In this document: positions 11,106-22,250 of the stretch, one piece after another | Layout: each line of letters opens with the position of its first letter | Numbering within the stretch: position 1 is the stretch's first letter | Assembly: GCF_040436345.1 (NCBI RefSeq) | Contig: NC_133233.1 | Location: forward strand, 578,501-642,500 | Length of the DNA: 64,000 nucleotides | Direction of reading: 5' to 3' | Source of the DNA: Pagrus major | Lineage: Eukaryota; Chordata; Actinopteri; Spariformes; Sparidae | Program-made: the position numbers and the translations under genes | Notes under the pieces: model-generated | Databases searched by the model: none | The model's input: only the letters and a program-made list of their open reading frames with translations | What the model was told of the DNA's origin: nothing

Positions 11106-11454
11106 CGGCGAGTTGTTTATAGCCGCAGTGTTACCTGCTTTAGCTGTGTTACTAGCTTCGCCGGGTTTGCTAGCTGCCTCTTGGCTTCATATTGCGGGCT
11201 TTTGCTGCTGGCCAGGCATCGTAACTCAACGAATGTAGTTTCAAAATACTCCAACGTAAAAAATGTGTCACACACATGTCAAAATAAAGCAACGTGTAAC
11301 TCTTCATTTAAATAAAATAAACTACTCAACTGCAGAGCCTCCGACTAAGCTGCCATCTCTGCTGCCTGCATCACGTGACTCCCTGATTTTGAAGACTTTT
11401 AACACATTTTTTAATCGTTTGAAGTTGTAAATTCCTGTCTTGGACAACGGTGTT

Positions 11455-11816
11455 TTCTGGCATGGCAAGTTTAGAAGTTAAAAAAAAAAAAAAAGCACAC
11501 CAATACATTTTATAAATCATTTATTTCATATATATAAATCCTTTAAAAGTAAATTTTCACCAAAAAATAAATGGAATTAGTGTGTTGATAATTAATAATT
11601 TTAAGTTTTTTTGGTAGGACATGATTTGTCCCAATTCTCAAGAATGGGTGAAATATTTGTACATTAGTAATTAAATTTATACATATTTTTTTGTAATAAA
11701 TTAATTAATTTAAGCAACAAAAAATTGGAGGAGCCACTTGGGAAAGAGCCAGCTCATTTTAGTGAGCCGAGTCATAAGAACCGGCTCTCTTAAAACAGCT
11801 GGAATTCCCATCACTA
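11455..11816 (-). mobile_element. hAT end (ZBED/hobo-like, CAGTGATGGGA type)
   Basis: The right edge ends TCCCATCACTA, which on the minus strand is TAGTGATGGGA, a common hAT terminus. The adjoining segment with GAGCCGGTTCT and GAGCCGAGTC blocks is typical of that family's subterminal DNA. The phrase CCAATTCTCAAGAATGGGTG near 11,630 recurs inverted near 4,710. No transposase is left and the left boundary is uncertain. Confidence 0.5.
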
Positions 11817-11964
11817 ACGGGAGGTGCACGGTCCTTCCCACTTGAAGCCTCAATCACTCAGTCCCAACCGGGTTGACGGTCGCGCCCGTAGCGTACCTCC
11901 GTCCAACCCCCATCCATTGTTTTGTTTTGGAGTCGTGTATTTATGTAATTATAGTTATTGAAAT

Positions 11965-12015
11965 ATTTATCATCGTCATCATCATCATCATCATTATTAT
12001 TATCATTGTTGTTGT
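11965..12015. repeat. ATC/ATT microsatellite
   Basis: Tandem CAT/ATC then ATT and GTT triplets. Confidence 0.8.
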
Positions 12016-12039
12016 TATCTACGAATAATAATAAATAAT

Positions 12040-12838
12040 CCCAAGGGCTACCACCAATCACATTGTGAAGTTTGCGGACGACACAACAGTGGTGGGCCTC
12101 ATCAGGGATGACCACGACCTGGCTTACAGGGAGGAGGTCGAGCAGCTGGTGGGCTGGTGTAGAAAAAACAACTTGATCCTGAATGTGGACAAAACCAAAA
12201 AGATCATTGTCGACTTCAGGAAGAAGCAGCCCAGCCACGTTCCACTTCTCATCAACAACACGGCTGTGGAGGTGGTCAGCAGCACCAAGTTCCTGGGGGT
12301 GCACATCACAGACAACCTCACCTGGTCTGTGAACCCTCGGCACTGGTCAAGAAGGCACAGCAGCGTCTGCACTTCCTGCGAAGGATGAGGAGAGCCCTCC
12401 TGCCCCCGCAGGAGCACCATAGAGAGCATCCTGACCAGCTGCATTTCCATGTGGAGGACAGCGGAGAAGATCATTGGGACTTCTCTCCCCTCCATTCAGG
12501 ACATTGCTCCCAAGTGCTGCATGTCCCGAGCTGGAAATATTATCAGAGACTCCTCCCACCCTCACCATGGACTGTTTTCCGCGCTGGCCTCTGGAAAGAG
12601 GTTCTGCAGCTTTCAGTGCAGGACCACAAGGTTCTATAACAGCTTTTTCCCCCCTTGTCATCAGACTGCTTTCAGTAATTTGCACTTTTTAGTATGTTTC
12701 TGTTTTTGATATTTATTTCTTATTGTGGTATTTTTTGATATACTTTCATTTTAATTTCTATGCTGAGCCTCTGAAACAAAATTTTGTTCATTTGTTGCTC
12801 ACAGAATGACAATAAAATCTGTCTAAGTCTAAGTCTCT
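12040..12838 (+). pseudogene. L2/Rex1-like LINE, 3' end of reverse transcriptase and tail
   Basis: The copy begins inside RT: KFADDTTVVGLI carries the catalytic Asp pair, followed by NNLILNVDKTKKIIVDFRK and TKFLGVHI. Over the next 300 bases the protein continues only by hopping between frames, ending in RAGNIIRDSSHPHHGLF and SGKRFCSF motifs. The 3' end has AATAAAATCTG and short TCTAAG repeats, as expected for CR1/L2-clade tails. 5'-truncated and inactive. Confidence 0.8.
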
Positions 12839-12849
12839 AAGAAATGAAA

Positions 12850-14742
12850 ATATATGGAGCTAAATCAGGGTCAAATGTTTTGTACTTGAAAAAGTCAAAT
12901 TTGAAACTGAAATTTCAAGTTTTGATCTTGAATTTTGAAAAATACATCAACGTATTCAAAATAAAAATAAATGTACAAAAAGTTTTTTCAGGTTAAAAGT
13001 AATTATGATCAACTCTGGTAATTCTTTTGAATAAATCATTTATTTTCATTTTCCACTTTCATATGTTTTGATATTTGGGATCCTATTTCTTTCAGTTGCA
13101 TGTTTTATCTTTTCAGATTCAAATCTTAGTTTTTTTTCAGTTTCAGATCTTTCTTTTTCAGTTTCAAATCTTTTTTTCAGTTTCAGATCCTTTTTTTTCA
13201 GTTTCAAATCTTTTTTTCAGTTTCAGACTTTTGACCCTGATCTAGCGCGGGGGGCGTGGCATCAACTGAGAGGGGTGTGGAATCATGACAGACAGCTTAA
13301 CCAAAGGGCTACAGACCTTCCCCTATCATGTTGCCTTCAGGGAACGTAGGATCTAAAACGATTCGGCTACGCCACATGATTGGCAGTGAAAAAACTACTG
13401 TCAGTGACAAACTTCCATTTGCACACCATGCACGAATATCCTGCACAGCTAAAACTGTTTTAATTTCCAAGGCTGTTTAGATGTGAGATGTGGAAGCTGT
13501 TTTAGACAGTACTGAGGACCAATTGTAGTACAGGAGCGACAAAATCACGCCAGATTGTGCACAGACACCCCCACTTTAAGTACTGAAATGTCCGACACGT
13601 AGCACTGGACCCAGCACACAGGTGAGAAAAGTAAGGTTGGGAAATCGTGATAAATATCAAAATGAGAGGTCGTTTTGTGTTTTTTTCAGCACCCCATGCA
13701 TTCCTGCAACCACAAAACAGCACTACCTTTAATCAAATTAACAGCAGTATCAGTATTTTTCACGCAATACATAGGCTAACATTACTGCCTACAACTGCGT
13801 TAGCAGCCACTCGATGCTAACGTTAGCCCTATGCTTAACCTCTAGCTTTGATAATTCACCACTTAAAAGATGTCAGAAACATTGTATGTTGTTACAAAAC
13901 GACCTCTCATTTTGATATTTATCACGATTTCCCAACCTTACTTTTCTCACCTGTGTGCTCGGTCCAGCAGGTGAGCCAGCAGAACCGGACGCCATGGCCA
14001 GCGGACACTGCGAAGCATTCACAGTGCTACGTGGAAATCGGACATTTCAGTACTTAAAGTGTGGGTGTCTGTGCACAATCTGGCGTGATTTTGTCGCTCC
14101 TGTACTACAATTGGTCCTCAGTACTGTCTAAAACAGCTTCCACATCTCACATCTAAACAGCCTTGGAAATTAAAACAGTTTTAGCTGTGCAGGATATTCG
14201 TGCATGGTGTGCAAATGGAAGTTTGTCACTGCCAATCATGTGGCGTAGCCGAATCGTTTTAGATCCTACGTTCCCTGAAGGCAACATGATAGAGGAAGGG
14301 CTGTAGCCTTTTGGTTAAGCTGTCTGTCATGATTCCACACCCCTCTCAGTTGATGCCACGCCCCCCACGCTAGATCAGGGTCAAAAGTCTGAAACTGAAA
14401 AAAAAGATTTGAAACTGAAAAAGAAAGATCTGAAACTGAAAAAAAGATTTGAAACTGAAAAAAAACTAAGATCTGAATCTGAAAAGATAAAACATGCAAC
14501 TGAAAGAAATAGGATCCCAAATATCAAAACATATGAAAGTGAAAAATGAAAATAAATGATTTATTCAAAAGAATTACCAGAGTTGATCATAATTATTTTT
14601 AACTTGAAAAAACTTTTTTTACATTTATTTTGAATACGTTGATGTATTTTTCAAAATTCAAGATCAAAACTTGAAATTTCAGTTTCAAATTTGACTTTTT
14701 CAAGTACAAAACATTTGACCCTGATTTAGCTCCATAAAAATA
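12850..14742. mobile_element. Fold-back element with inverted arms of about 830-850 bp
   Basis: The left arm (about 12,850-13,675) and right arm (about 13,897-14,742) are inverted copies, easily seen from TATGGAGCTAAATCAGGG at both outer ends and AAAACGACCTCTCATTTTGA next to the spacer. The outer halves contain CAGTTTCA-rich subterminal repeats. The right arm holds about 80 extra bases near 13,970-14,045 that the left lacks. The 220-base spacer has no frame. It is non-autonomous, so a transposase must act in trans. The architecture (long inverted arms, A/T-rich subterminal repeats, then a GC-rich stretch) resembles the left end of the element at 51.9 kb, though no direct sequence identity was seen. 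Confidence 0.85.
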
Positions 14743-14849
14743 CATTTATTTATGCATTTTTTAACTAACTAAAATGATCTATGAAATGAAAAATAATAAT
14801 TTGTGTGTAAGATGAAAAGAAATTAAATTGTTTTTAAGTATATAAATGA

Positions 14850-15135
14850 AAAAAGTGTGTGCCAAGGGCGACGTTTCGACCTGTAGTACTTCCTCAAGCC
14901 AAGGTACACTAAAAAGAAAACAAGTTGGCTGTTCTTGACTGGCTGACTGAGGTGCTTCTCTTCCTGTGGTCAGAGCAGAAGTGAGCTCTCTCTCCTACAA
15001 GCCTCCTTTTACACCCTCCCGATTTTGTGTCCCTTAAGCTTTAGTGGTTTCTTCTTAGATTGTCCTTTTCACTTCATTTGTCCCTCCCCCTTTCCTCCAA
15101 TGTTATAAGCTCCATATGAATTTAGATAAATGTAG
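14850..15135 (-). mobile_element. Penelope-like 3' end
   Basis: On the minus strand a purine-rich segment leads into CTTGAGGAAGTACTACAGG and then TCGAAACGTCG, the GAGGAAG...CGAAACGTCG signature found at the 3' ends of Penelope/Neptune elements. It lies downstream, in the right orientation, of the GIY-YIG fragment at 16,491-16,715, so both may belong to one element split by 1.35 kb of other DNA. Confidence 0.45.
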
Positions 15136-16490
15136 AGTCTTTAAGGTATGTATGAATTGTTGTTAACTTTTTTAGGTAAGTATGATTTATTATTTTAGGG
15201 TTTGGGCAGGGGAACTGAGCCCGCGCCCCAAAAGGCACGGGAGGTGTGTAGCACTAGTGTCCACCAGACACACTATTAAAGCCACTGGACCAGTTCTAGG
15301 TTCTGATGGAGTGGGGCGACAGGTTAAAATTAGACCAGAGACCAGGTTCTTTAAAATTAAAGCCAGTACTTTACTTAAAGTAAACAAGAACAATAAACAT
15401 AACAGTGTTCAGACAGTGTCTAAGGTATCCTGCAGGTATGGGTTAGGGTGTAACACTTCAGTAGGGTGTAACACTTCAGTTCAAGTTCAATAAAGTTTAA
15501 GTTCAGTTCAGTTATTTTTCCAACTCAGTTCAGTTCAAAAGAAATATCTCCAACACTCCTACCTCTCCGGCAGCGAGTTTACCAGTAATCCATCCGGCAA
15601 ATCCTCATTGAAGCGATGAATATGAAGGTGAAGATGAAGATGTCTTTTACGAACGAAGTCTGTGGGTTTGGCTCGCCATCTTGTGTCCCACGGCTGCGTG
15701 CGTATGTGTGGTCTCCCGCACCTAGGAAGAGTGTCTCTCTTTGGTCAAACTTCATTCAGGAGCAAGCAAAAAAACCTGACCTGTACAACAGGCCATAAAC
15801 AAAATAAATTACTCTGTCCATGCAAATGAAATAACCTTTTACAGCGAGTTTAAATCATAATGTTACTGTTACGTGGTGTAACCGGGCCCCACACAGTGAC
15901 ATGGGTACTTTTCCTCCTGCCGCTGGGCCGTATAACTCCTCTTTTTACATGAAATAAAACTCTTTGGTTGATAAACCGCAGACTATTAGCCGCTAAACAG
16001 TTTAGTTTGACTTTTCTCCGCACATTTTTTAGCTAAGGCTATTAGCGCTTTGCTAGCGACCAGTCACTTACTCAAGTGCAAACAGTACAAGGAAGCAAAA
16101 AACGAGCTGAAACTCACCAAAACCGCTGTGGCTTATTCAGACATGGTCCTCATGAAACACCAAGTAGATGGGTATTATTTTCCAGGCGTTAAAGCAACTG
16201 TCTTTGTAACTATTTCACTCGTTAATTTCTCTGCTTCTCTTCGCTTCTCTTCTGCTCTTGGCTCTGCTGCTCAGCTCTGCCAGGAGCATCGTAAACACAG
16301 GGCAACGAGTGTCTTAAAGGGGAAGCGTCATCACATTTCTTAAAGGCATTTTTTAAATCATTTCCATTAAATTATTGCCAAATCTGTGTTAAGTGGCTCT
16401 TAATGAAATGTATGCATTTTAATCCAAAAACACATTTATGCTTCTTAACAAAATAACCATATTTATGCTTTTAAAATGCTTTTATAATAT
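15136..16490. other. Unassigned insertion between Penelope parts
   Basis: Starts with two splice-site-like repeat units (15,141-15,190) homologous to those at 2.4 and 3.5 kb. A TTCAAGTTCAATAAAG-like LINE tail motif lies near 15,480-15,510. The rest has no frame that looks coding and no paired ends that I could find. Confidence 0.35.
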
Positions 16491-16715
16491 TTATGTTGTA
16501 TCTATTTTCCTTCTCTGGGCTGTGGACCATCTTGGATTACACTGTAATACTGTGGAGGTAAGTGAAGACCAGTCGTGTTCTACAAAGTGTTTTACCAAAA
16601 GAGTCTGTGCGTTTTTCTTTTTAGAAATATTATATCTGTGTTGGATGAACCTGGTAAGCATTGTTTTACCTGTTTCACCCACATATTGCATTCCACACTG
16701 TTTATGTAACCAATA
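16491..16715 (-). pseudogene. Penelope-like GIY-YIG endonuclease fragment
   Basis: The minus strand reads QYVGETGKTMLTRFIQHRYN, then KHFVEHDWSSL and PRWSTAQRRK. These are the conserved blocks of the GIY-YIG nuclease that ends the Penelope polyprotein: a YVGET core, a conserved Arg, an HRYN block and the H-F-x-x-H block. This nuclease cuts the target during insertion. The reverse transcriptase that should precede it is absent, and the frame is lost after KIDTT. Confidence 0.75.
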
Positions 16716-16960
16716 AGTGGATTTACCAGGGTTATGGTAGCAGTATACTATCTATCCAGTTTATTCACAACTATTAACCTCTGAACTGAAATGCATCAAC
16801 TTCATCTTCACAACACTTCATCAACACACAACCACAACTGCATGACCTTAAATCTTTATCACTAGATTGAAATAAAAATAAAAACACAAAATATATTTCC
16901 CTCTTTCTTTCTTTGTGGAAACAAATGATTGTTTACATTTCTGAACACTTCAACACCAGA
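16705..16960 (-). repeat. Gypsy 3' untranslated/LTR segment
   Basis: AT-rich DNA downstream (on the minus strand) of the integrase, sharing blocks in inverse orientation with 4150-4570. LTR ends were not resolved. Confidence 0.5.
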
Positions 16961-18282
16961 TGGTCTTCAACTCAAAATGAAAGGAATCCTCAGTATTTTC
17001 ACGATCCGCTTCCAAGATTGTAGGTAAGAACCCACAGGGAAGGAGCATGTCATGATGCAGGACCCGTTCTCTGCCCTCTCCATCCTCAGGCTTGACCACA
17101 TAGACAGGGATACTCTCATCTGGCTGTTTGACAACAACATGAACAGTGGACTCCCACTTGTCTGAGATTTTGTGCTTCTTTCCGAGACTCAGGGTCCTTA
17201 CAAGGACCCTGTCCCCCACTTCCAAAGGCAGAGCGGTCACTTTAGCATCCCAGCGCCATTTGTTCAACAGCTGCCTTTTCTCAGCATTTCTTGAAGCCAG
17301 CTCATATGCATGTCTCAGTCTTTTCTTCAGGTCACACACATATTGTGAGTGCGTTTTGGGGTTGTGGCCTTGAGGGCTGATGCCCAAACATAGGTCAATG
17401 GGAAGACGCGGCTCTCTGCCAAACATGAGAAGAAAAGGAGCTTCCCCAGTCACATAATTTCTTGTACAATTATACGCGTGTACTAGGGGCCTAACATATT
17501 TCCTCCATTCCTCCTTCTTTTTCTCCTCCAGAGTTCCCAAGAGATCAAGCGTTCTGTTGAATCGCTTACCGGATTCCCTCTCGGGTGGTAGGGTGTTGTG
17601 CGAGACTTGGAGATTCCAGCATGCCTACAAAGCTCTGCTACAACTTCTGACTCAAAACAGGCTCCTTGATCACTATGTAGTCTGCGGGGAAAACCATAGT
17701 GACTGATGAAGTTCTCCCATAACACTGTGGCAACAGTTTTGGATGTCTGGTCTCTTGTTGGATATGCCTGTGCATATTTTGTATAGTGATCAGTTATGAC
17801 CAGTACGTTTCTAGTGTCTCTTGAGTCAGGTTCTATTGACAGAAAATCTATACAAATCAACTCGAGGGGACCACTGACATTGATGTTAACCAGTTTTGAT
17901 GCCTTTTGCACTCTAGCTTTCCGTCTAACACATCTATCACAGCTTTTACATTTTGTCTCAATGTACCTAGCCATTATCGGCCAATAGAATCTAGCTCTGG
18001 CTAGTTCCGAAATTCTTTCAATGTCCATATGCCCCACTTCATCATGAACACCTTGTGACTACTAGGTATGACAAGTTGATGAAAAGCTTCACCTCTTTGG
18101 TTGAGAACCCTGCGGCACAACACGCCATCCATCAAGGGTAGTTTTGATCGCTCTCGTAAGAGTAGGGCTACCTCCGGCTTCTCAGCTCTCATATCCATTG
18201 TCTCAGTGTCGATCCCACTTTCAAACATGTGAATAATTTGTGCTAGGGCAGCATCCTCTCTGCAAACAATGAGTGAGTGCAA
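16950..18282 (-). pseudogene. Gypsy-type integrase, two frames
   Basis: On the minus strand, an H2C2 zinc-binding module near 18,030-17,920 (GHMDIERI, then CKSCDRC) is followed by the DDE core: LICIDFLSI, VITDHYTKYAQAYP, HSDQGACFESEV and TTPYHPRGN. The glutamate motif appears as DSTERLISW, then the frame shifts at about 17,500 and continues with YVRPLVHAYNCTRN and FLLMFGREPRLP. The C-terminal part DRVLVRTLSLGKKHKISDKW is the small DNA-binding barrel. Reverse transcriptase and RNase H are missing, so this is a 5'-truncated or rearranged copy. Confidence 0.85.
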
Positions 18283-18950
18283 TCAAAGTAAGACACTAAG
18301 CATTTTTTACAGACAGCATACAGTACCTGTACCAAAGACAATGCTGGTGCCTACCTGAGACATGTAGCAAACACTGTTCAAGTTGCATACACCTCCACTT
18401 GAAGTAAAATGAACGGTCATCCCCGAATCCGGCACTGACCCTGTCATCTTTGGAGGGGGCTAGGGCTCCGGTTGTTACGGGGAAGTATTTGATGAAAGCT
18501 TCCCATTGGTCCTCAGGTGGGACTTTCACAGATGGAGAACTGCAAGAAAAGAAAAGCACATGTCGCCATCAGGTAGTTGTGATGTCGGACTGGCACCAAT
18601 GAATGTCTTTAATATGGATCCATCCAAAGGATATGTGTCGAATCACAAATATGCTGTAATCCACCTGGCATTTTGGCTGAAGAGCTGCCTGATGTTGGAT
18701 GCAAGGCCACTATTACTATTTCCAGCCTACAAATACTTGCAGCACACTTAACCCTACTGCAGCAGTCTTCATCCATCACAATATTTAAACATTCCAGCAA
18801 AGAATCCCGTATATAAATTCTTGATAGGAATGGCAGTGTTAGCTCTCTGAACACTAGCTCTCAGTGTCAGGGTCAGCATGAAAGATATGTTTTGGCACTG
18901 TAGGACATGCATAAGGAATAATATCAGGGTCAGTGTGACGGACGGCGTTG

Positions 18951-19096
18951 GGGTCACCATGTGGGACATCACTGGGGTCACCATAAGGGACATCACATGA
19001 GTCACCATGAAAGACATCACTGGAATCACCATGAGGGTCATTGTTGGGGTCAGAGTGATGGTCAGAGTCAGGGTTTGAATGGTGGTCAGAGTCAGG
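18951..19096 (-). repeat. 24-bp coding tandem repeat (about six units)
   Basis: Units such as GGTCACCATGTGGGACATCA repeat every 24 bases, preserving a frame on the minus strand that gives 8-residue repeats like GDSSDVFH, GDSCDVPY and GDPSDVPH. It lies in the presumed last exon of the gene at 18.35-21.52 kb. Confidence 0.8.
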
Positions 19097-19724
19097 GACA
19101 GCATCAGAGCCAGTATTATAAAGAAGCACCCTCTGCTTCAAAGGTCCTTGATGTACCTCTAAGTGTTGCTGGTTGATGGCAGATGGCAGACTGAAAAGGT
19201 AGAGCAGAGAAAACTTGCTTCATGATAAGGTGTATGCCCACCATTGGCCCGACCAATCCGCCTATCCCAGACTTTTGGCTCTTTATACTACAAAAATGGC
19301 TGAAAACATTTTGTGTTGACACACGAAAAATATAAATAATATAGGTGATGGACCCTAGCCGCTAGCTAAAACATACAACATTATCCCAACAAACATCTTA
19401 ATACACAGAATATTTAAACAGATAAGGTGGATGGCTTGGTTTAACAAAGATATTAATTGAACTTTAAAGGTCACAAATAGTGCTGCTTACCTGCAATAGT
19501 CACAGTAGAGGTGAGCACGGCATTCTCAAAGGCCCAAAATAACTCTCATGGGTGCCACCTAGTGGCTCAACTTTATACATCAATAAAATGTCAGAATGCA
19601 ATTACTATTAAATACTTGGTTTCACTAATTTAGTTTACTAATGCACTGAAGCCCATGCCTTTTGCTTTACTTGCAGCTTTATTTGAGAGGTAAAATGATG
19701 ATAATGCAACACTTTTCTCACTAC

Positions 19725-19953
19725 ATGAGCTATTATTACATTATGAGCTGTTATTACATTATGAGCGGTATCAATAAGGCTCTTAATGTAATAAGTTATT
19801 ACATTATTACATTATGCGCAAAGCCCTTATTACATTATACGTCCGTGATTTCATTACATTATGAGCCGATTATTACATTATGAACTTCTATTACATTTAA
19901 ATTATTACATTATGAGCCGTTATTACATTATTAGCCATTATTACATTATGAGT
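19725..19953. repeat. Minisatellite of TATTACATTATGAGC units
   Basis: Degenerate units of 15-19 bases, at least eight of them, within what would be an intron of the minus-strand gene. Confidence 0.8.
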
Positions 19954-21899
19954 TGCTACAGCACCGAAACTGGCAATGTTTACCTTTGATCTCTGGAGGA
20001 CGTCCCCGCGGCCTGGCATGTACCAGACAGCAGATTTCCCTGATTTTCTTACAGCTGTGTCGTAGAAGAGAGGGGGAAAAGGAAAACAGAGAGAGGGAGA
20101 GAAAAGGAAGTTTTAACTCAGAGTTGTTGATGTTCAATGGTTGCAATATGCCTTGTCTGACCTGTAAGAACAAGTTAATTAACAATACTAGGAATAATAA
20201 TTACCAGTTACAGGTTACATAAGCAACCTGCTAGTTCCGGTCACTTAATGAGTGAAATTGCCTCAACCCGGTTTAAGAAATGTAAAGTACACTCACTGAT
20301 TCCAGAGGTGGTCCAAGTCGGACCTGGCATTGGCCACGGGACCTCCCTTCTTACCAACGAAAAAGCAGCCCTTGTCACCCTGCGCTTGAGCTTGCCTCTT
20401 CAGGCAGAGCGGCCTGATGCCCGTGAAGTAGGCATCAAACCACTGTCGGTGGGAAAGGAAATGCCAAGCTGGTTTTTCAAGTCTGCCATCTTGTGGAAAT
20501 GTTTTTTTGACTTTAATGTTAAAATAAAAACGCTCAACTCACCCTATCCTCTTCTGCACTGATTACCACTGTGTCTTTCCTTGAACCGGAGCAACACCCC
20601 AGCACCGACGCCCACCTGCCTGTCGTTCCAGTCAGTCACCTGTGATGGGGGATTATTTTTGTAGGCAAGGACACAAACAACTTTCAATGTACGGGAGTCA
20701 AAGTTGCAGGGAAACTGAGCCAACTGAGCCAACGCACGCTTACCTTGAAATCCACAGCTGTGTGTTCCGATTTCCGGTGCGTAATCATCAGGGCCGCATG
20801 CAGAAGTACCGGTAAATCGTCATGTGCTTCTCCGATAACTGCTCGCTACTTTGCAGCTTACGGCAAGCTTCCTCGATCCATTCTTTGGCCTCCTCCAGCA
20901 GACCCTGGTGCTCAGACCAGGACTCCTCCTTCCTCTGAGAGCTGACATGCATCACAGGTTCATATAGGAAATGTAGATTTGACACATCAAAAAAGAGTCA
21001 GCTTAAATGTCAAATAAATCATAAGCATAACCAATCTCCCCTCTGCAACCTGCGGTATCTCCTCTTCTTCACTGAGCACAAAGAGTCCTTTGCTCCTCAT
21101 TCAACACAAGCCTATTCAACACACCTGGCTTGGCAGAAACTCACTTGATAGCTACTTTACTTCAATGGTCTCACAACAACTAACACAAAAAGTATCTAGA
21201 CTAGATTAAATATTTCAACTAACTTTCTCCACAGAATGCCTAAACACCAAGTCTACAATTTCTCTTTACTCACCAGCAGCAGTTCAGCTTCGTTCACCTG
21301 GACAAAATGTATTTTCATGTGTTCGACCAGTGATTGGCAAGCCTTATCTGGAACCAAGGAGGACAAAGTCTCGTATTCCCAGCATCTGCCAACCCTGGTC
21401 CACTCTCTCTGCGACTCTTTTGCCCTTTTGACTTCAGCTTCCCGTTCCTCTTGAGTGTTGTCCTTCATGCAGGATCTTTTGAGGTGGACAGGCAGTGTGT
21501 CACACCCCTTTTTGCACTGGAGGAGGATAATGTGGAGATGGACAGAGGCAACAGTGAGGGTGGTGCCATAGAGGGGTCAAAGGTCAGTTGTATGGTAAAT
21601 GGCATAAGAAGTCATAAAAATGTTGTAGTTTAGTATACTCGGTTAAAAAACATAAAAATCTTTGAGTCTAAATCTAAATCGAACGATAGAAACATCAAAG
21701 TATAGTGAGTTAAAATATCATATAGAAAAAAAAGGGTCAGTAGAATGCCAGTACGTTATCGTGTAATCACAGATGTTGAATCAGACTCACATTAGACTGG
21801 TCTGATACTGACTTAGGTCTATGTGAGACTAGAATAACCATCTGTTACTTAGTATGAGCCAGTACAAACCGGTAGGTAACCAGACTGGGACTGTGTCAT

Positions 21900-22250
21900 C
21901 TTCAGGTGAGTAGAGACTGATGAGGAGTGGACTCACCCGAGCTCCGGTGACACGACACCTTCTGGCCAAAAACTCTGACATCGGAGCTGCACTCGACACC
22001 ATCCAGTATGCCAAACAGCCCTGGCCACACCAGCCCTGATGACTGTCCCTGACATCACCTATACTAAACCAATGGCATAACCAGAGATCATTTATACTAT
22101 TTCCTGCAATCTTAGATCAGTTAGCTGAATACTTTTGTCATTAATCAGTACTTTAACTCATTAACCAACACTAACTCATTGTTTGTACTTCTTTAGTATC
22201 GTTATTAGTCACTGACATTTTTCTGTTTTGTGTAAATTTGAACAATAAAA
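21900..22250 (+). other. Candidate terminal exon and 3' UTR
   Basis: After an acceptor-like TGTCATCTTCAG (ending about 21,904), a frame reading RAPVTRHLLAKNSDIGAAL, then DTIQYAKQPWP, runs to a TGA at about 22,037. AATAAA occurs about 200 bases on (near 22,243). The spacing is that of a last coding exon with its 3' UTR. I do not recognise the protein, and no upstream exons were found, so it might be a retroposed or captured fragment. Confidence 0.25.

Larger units (their letters stand above)
7755..11390 (-). mobile_element. Tx1/L1-like LINE, 3'-truncated
   Basis: ORF1 (10,332-11,220) and the endonuclease plus the first part of the reverse transcriptase of ORF2 (7,755-9,460) lie in order on the minus strand. 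The 5' untranslated end is near 11,390. The RT domain stops just after the motif that follows HPDQ, so the rest of RT, the C-terminus and the poly(A) tail are missing. LINEs usually lose their 5' end, so a deletion or rearrangement rather than aborted reverse transcription is likely. Confidence 0.85.
18354..21519 (-). pseudogene. Multi-exon gene of unknown family, tyrosine-recombinase-like middle
   Basis: Minus-strand exons with good splice sites are visible: about 21,519-21,272 (CKKGCDTLPVHLKR, a zinc-finger-like start, then an acidic-basic helix, donor GTGAGT); about 20,939-20,747 (WSEHQGLLEEAKEWIEEACR, donor GTAAGC); about 20,625-20,560 (VTDWNDRQVGVGAGVLLRFK); about 20,466-20,297 (WFDAYFTGIRPLCLKR, then GCFFVGKKGGPVANARSDL); 20,055-19,986 (CKKIREICCLVHARPRGRPP). 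The last, about 19,190-18,855, has 8-residue Asp/His-rich repeats and a stop. Another exon-like segment, 18,541-18,354, lies beyond that stop (acceptor TTCTTGCAG; contains PPEDQWEAFIKYFP). The 20.4-kb exon resembles tyrosine-recombinase-like proteins common in fish (Crypton-like), but this is by memory only. The second exon needs a frameshift to stay open, so it is probably a pseudogene. Confidence 0.4.

Noticed and set aside
12124..12685. Minus-strand frames of 110-120 codons
   Set aside because: Antisense shadows of the LINE reverse transcriptase that reads on the plus strand.
15182..15493. 103-codon plus-strand frame
   Set aside because: No domain, and it runs into tandem GTAACACTTCAGT repeats and a LINE-like tail.
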